A stretch of 16,310 nucleotides of DNA from Pseudomonadota bacterium. Lineage in GTDB: Bacteria; Pseudomonadota; Gammaproteobacteria; Pseudomonadales; Azotimanducaceae. Shown piece after piece: positions 14,467 through 16,310 of this stretch. The position numbers and the translations under genes are program-made. A model generated the notes under the pieces. It was not told where the DNA came from. It saw only the letters and a program-made list of their open reading frames with translations, and searched no databases. Position 1 is the stretch's first letter; each line of letters starts with the position of its first letter. The DNA is taken from contig JAQBYL010000035.1 of the NCBI GenBank assembly GCA_027622495.1, positions 1-16,310 on the forward strand, written 5' to 3'.

Positions 14467-15834
14467 TTGCGAACATATCTGTTGGTTTACCTGTTCTGCG
14501 CCGGAGCTGTCTTTGCAGCAGAACCCTCGGAGCTGGCCAAAGCAGCACCCGAGCGCCTGAGTCAGTACATCCAGGTCAATACGGTGAATCCACCGGGTAC
14601 TGAAATTGCCGGTGCCCGTTTTCTGGCAAAAGTCCTGGAAGAGGCCGGCATTGCCTATGAGATCAGTGAGTCTGCCCCAGGCCGCGGCAACCTCTGGGCG
14701 ACGCTCAAAGGCGGCAGTGAGCCCGCGCTGGTGTTGTTGCATCACATGGATGTGGTCCCGGCCGATGAACGCTTCTGGGACGTAGACCCCTTGTCTGGCG
14801 TTATCCAGGACGGTTATGTCTGGGGGCGGGGGGCGCTCGACATGAAGGGCCTCGGAATTGTTCAGCTGCAAGCATTCCTTGCGCTGCATGCCGCGGCAAA
14901 AAAACTCAATCGCGACGTCATCTTCATCGCCACAGCGGATGAGGAAGCAGGCGGCAGTTTCGGCGCCGGCTGGCTGGCCGAGAACCGGGCAGATCTGTTC
15001 AAGAATGTGGGCTTTTTATTGAACGAAGGCGGTGGCGGCAGCATCGAAGGCAACGAAACGGTGTTCTATGTGGAACTCACCCAGAAAGTCCCCGTGTGGC
15101 TTCGAATCGTCGCTCACGGCAATCCGGGCCACGGATCCGCACCCCAAACGCAAACCGCGGTAACCCGCCTCCTTCGCGCCGGACAGCGACTGGCCGAAAC
15201 CGAGTTCGAAGCCCGGGTCATCCCTGCTGCTGATGCCATGTTCAAAGGCATTGCCCCGTTTCAGACGCAAGCGCTGCAATCCCGTTACGAGAACATGGCC
15301 CAGTCAGTCCAGGACCCTGAATTCATGGCCTTGCTGAAACTGACAAACCCGCGTCACCATGCTCTGCTTCGCAACGCCTGCTCCATCACCCGCTTGAACG
15401 CCAGTGACAAGATCAATGTGGTTCCGGCCGAAGCGTCGCTCGAGATGGATTGCCGGGTGCTGCCAGACCAGAATGTGGATGCATTCATCAGCGAGATCGC
15501 GACGATCGTCAATGACGGCAGCGTCAGAATTGAAAAACTGATGGCGTTCACCCCCGCCGTTACCTCTCCCGACACCCCGTTGTATGAACTGATCAGCGAT
15601 TTAACCGCGGCACGCCACCCGGGTTCGCGGGTCATTTCCAGCATGTCGAGCGGCTTCACAGACAGTCACTTCTTCCGCGATATGGGTATCTCTTGCTATG
15701 GTTTCAGTCCGGTGGTTGTGGCTCCCGAGGACGGGCGTGGTGTTCACGGCAACAATGAACGCGTGAGCCTCGCTGCGCTGATCGAGGGGACTCAGACGAT
15801 GATCGAACTGGTGAAGGCGTTTACCGGGACCTGA
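14467..15834 (+). CDS. Secreted M20-family metallopeptidase
   Basis: A 455-aa zinc-dependent carboxypeptidase/aminoacylase-type hydrolase. The signal peptide (MRTYLLVYLFCAGAVFA, cleaved before AEPSE) sends it to the periplasm. Metal and catalytic residues (numbered from TTG 14467): H93 and D95 in HHMDVVP, D125 in WGRGALDMKG, E159 and E160 in ADEEAGG, and H427 in RGVHGNNER. The lid/dimerisation domain lies between (about 200-310) and includes the usual GHGSAPQTQTAVTRLL. The exact bond cut (dipeptide, acyl-amino acid or other) is not evident. AAGGAG ends at 14460, so the ATG at 14461 would be too close; the TTG at 14467 has ideal 6-nt spacing and is preferred. The binding site directly follows the MFS stop, so the two genes are probably translationally coupled. 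The end overlaps the convergent 74-aa gene by 14 bp. Confidence 0.93.
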   Translation: MRTYLLVYLFCAGAVFAAEPSELAKAAPERLSQYIQVNTVNPPGTEIAGARFLAKVLEEAGIAYEISESAPGRGNLWATLKGGSEPALVLLHHMDVVPADERFWDVDPLSGVIQDGYVWGRGALDMKGLGIVQLQAFLALHAAAKKLNRDVIFIATADEEAGGSFGAGWLAENRADLFKNVGFLLNEGGGGSIEGNETVFYVELTQKVPVWLRIVAHGNPGHGSAPQTQTAVTRLLRAGQRLAETEFEARVIPAADAMFKGIAPFQTQALQSRYENMAQSVQDPEFMALLKLTNPRHHALLRNACSITRLNASDKINVVPAEASLEMDCRVLPDQNVDAFISEIATIVNDGSVRIEKLMAFTPAVTSPDTPLYELISDLTAARHPGSRVISSMSSGFTDSHFFRDMGISCYGFSPVVVAPEDGRGVHGNNERVSLAALIEGTQTMIELVKAFTGT

Positions 15835-16045
15835 GAAACTGGGTGTCGACGTTGCCACCCAGATTATCCAGCTCGTACTTCAAGGCCTGATGGGCAATTT
15901 GTACGCCACTTGTAGCCTTGAGTTGTTCAACCGACGAGACGATGAGCGCAACCAGCATATCCTCGGGCTCCCAGCCGTGCTCGCGCCCATCAACGATCGC
16001 CTTGTCAATCACCTCGCGGGCGATCGTGTACTTGCCGGCTCCCAT
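15821..16045 (-). CDS. Hypothetical 74-aa protein coupled to a universal stress protein
   Basis: A short helical protein without a recognised family. It starts MGAGKYTIAREVIDKAIVDG, with a central amphipathic region (EDMLVALIVSSVEQLKATSG, about 28-47) and a tail ending LGGNVDTQFLRSR. It has no signal peptide or metal motif. The ATG (16045) overlaps the UspA stop by one base (TGATG), which strongly suggests translational coupling and supports this start over the longer frame that would run back to 16084 inside usp. Its 3' end overlaps the convergent M20 gene by 14 bp. The tight link hints that it works with the stress protein, perhaps as a partner; this is inference. Confidence 0.7.
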   Translation of the reverse strand: MGAGKYTIAREVIDKAIVDGREHGWEPEDMLVALIVSSVEQLKATSGVQIAHQALKYELDNLGGNVDTQFLRSR

Positions 16046-16310
16046 CAGTCGTCTGCTTTCACCCGGACCGCCAGCGTATCGCACGGAACCCCGTGCAGAA
16101 CCGAGTTAGCAGTTGATCCGAGCAAAAGACCGAGGCCGTGTTTGCCATGGGTGCCGATTACAATCAGGTCGGCACCGAGCTCTTCGGCGGCAGCGCGGAT
16201 TTCGTAGCCGGGCGCGCCCACCCGAACCACAACATCGGCCCGCGCGATGTCGAACTCCGCCGCATACTCAGCTAATTGCGCCTTCGCCTGCTTGATCGCC
16301 TCGGCTTCAA
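16045..16310 (-). CDS. Universal stress protein UspA family, C-terminal part (runs off right edge)
   Basis: The last 88 or so residues of a UspA-fold protein; the start is outside the window. The visible part reads EAEAIKQAKAQLAEYAAEF, then DVVVRVGAPGYEIRAAAEEL, then ADLIVIGTHGKHGLGLLLGS and ANSVLHGVPCDTLAVRV. That is the normal order of helix, strand and nucleotide-binding loop. The loop follows G-x2-G-x8-G-S, one residue shorter than the classic ATP-binding G-x2-G-x9-G-[S/T], but the GTHGKHGLGLLLGS form is common in this subfamily. Universal stress proteins act in the cytoplasm under starvation or stress; the client is unknown. A small gene follows with a 1-nt overlap. Confidence 0.93.
   Translation of the reverse strand, partial: EAEAIKQAKAQLAEYAAEFDIARADVVVRVGAPGYEIRAAAEELGADLIVIGTHGKHGLGLLLGSTANSVLHGVPCDTLAVRVKADD

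Noticed and set aside
1..16310. CRISPR arrays, tRNA/rRNA genes, insertion sequences, prophage or toxin-antitoxin modules
   Set aside because: No repeat-spacer pattern, clover-leaf region, transposase, integrase or terminal inverted repeats were found on either strand; the small coupled protein beside usp has no toxin or antitoxin features.

Overview
The window looks like chromosomal DNA of a free-living, aerobic, probably marine Gammaproteobacterium. The reasons are a moderately high GC content, Lrp, Ald and Alr proteins of proteobacterial type, AGGAG-like ribosome binding sites, and a mix of SDR enzymes, a multihaem cytochrome lipoprotein and an F420-type luciferase-like oxidoreductase. This assignment is an inference from gene style only. 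No rRNA, tRNA, CRISPR array, insertion sequence, integrase or phage gene was seen. The genes lie densely on both strands and most have a recognisable family.

Left part (1-3.9 kb): alanine and D-alanine metabolism plus unrelated neighbours. The 5' part of alanine dehydrogenase (minus strand) diverges from an Lrp/AsnC regulator. The 130-bp gap between them holds a plausible sigma-70 promoter, a perfect 11-bp dyad and a 16-bp direct repeat, which together suggest autoregulation. A short-chain dehydrogenase and a small secreted TPR protein diverge from each other. The TPR gene runs tail-to-tail into alanine racemase (alr), and the two overlap by 28 bp. Upstream of alr is a small Arg-rich ORF (moderate confidence) in an otherwise non-coding gap.

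Middle part (4.0-9.7 kb): mostly minus strand. It has a long coiled-coil protein ending in a helix-hairpin-helix domain, an atypical NAD(P)-binding SDR (NmrA/NDUFA9-like), and, divergent from the SDR, a CDP-alcohol phosphatidyltransferase with a perfect active-site signature. A multi-spanning membrane protein and a class-C-beta-lactamase-like serine hydrolase form a two-gene operon. The hydrolase appears to start at a rare ATT codon.

Right part (9.75-15.8 kb): plus strand. It begins with a lipoprotein that combines eight CXXCH haem sites, a HEAT-like linker and TPR repeats. A putative F420-dependent LLM oxidoreductase, an MFS exporter and a secreted M20 metallopeptidase follow, and the last two look translationally coupled. 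At the right edge, on the minus strand, a universal stress protein (partial) is coupled by a 1-nt stop/start overlap to a 74-aa protein of unknown function.

I found no convincing new defence or mobile system. The most unusual items are the octahaem-TPR lipoprotein, the ATT-start hydrolase with its leader hairpin, the coiled-coil/HhH protein, and the ald-lrp control region.
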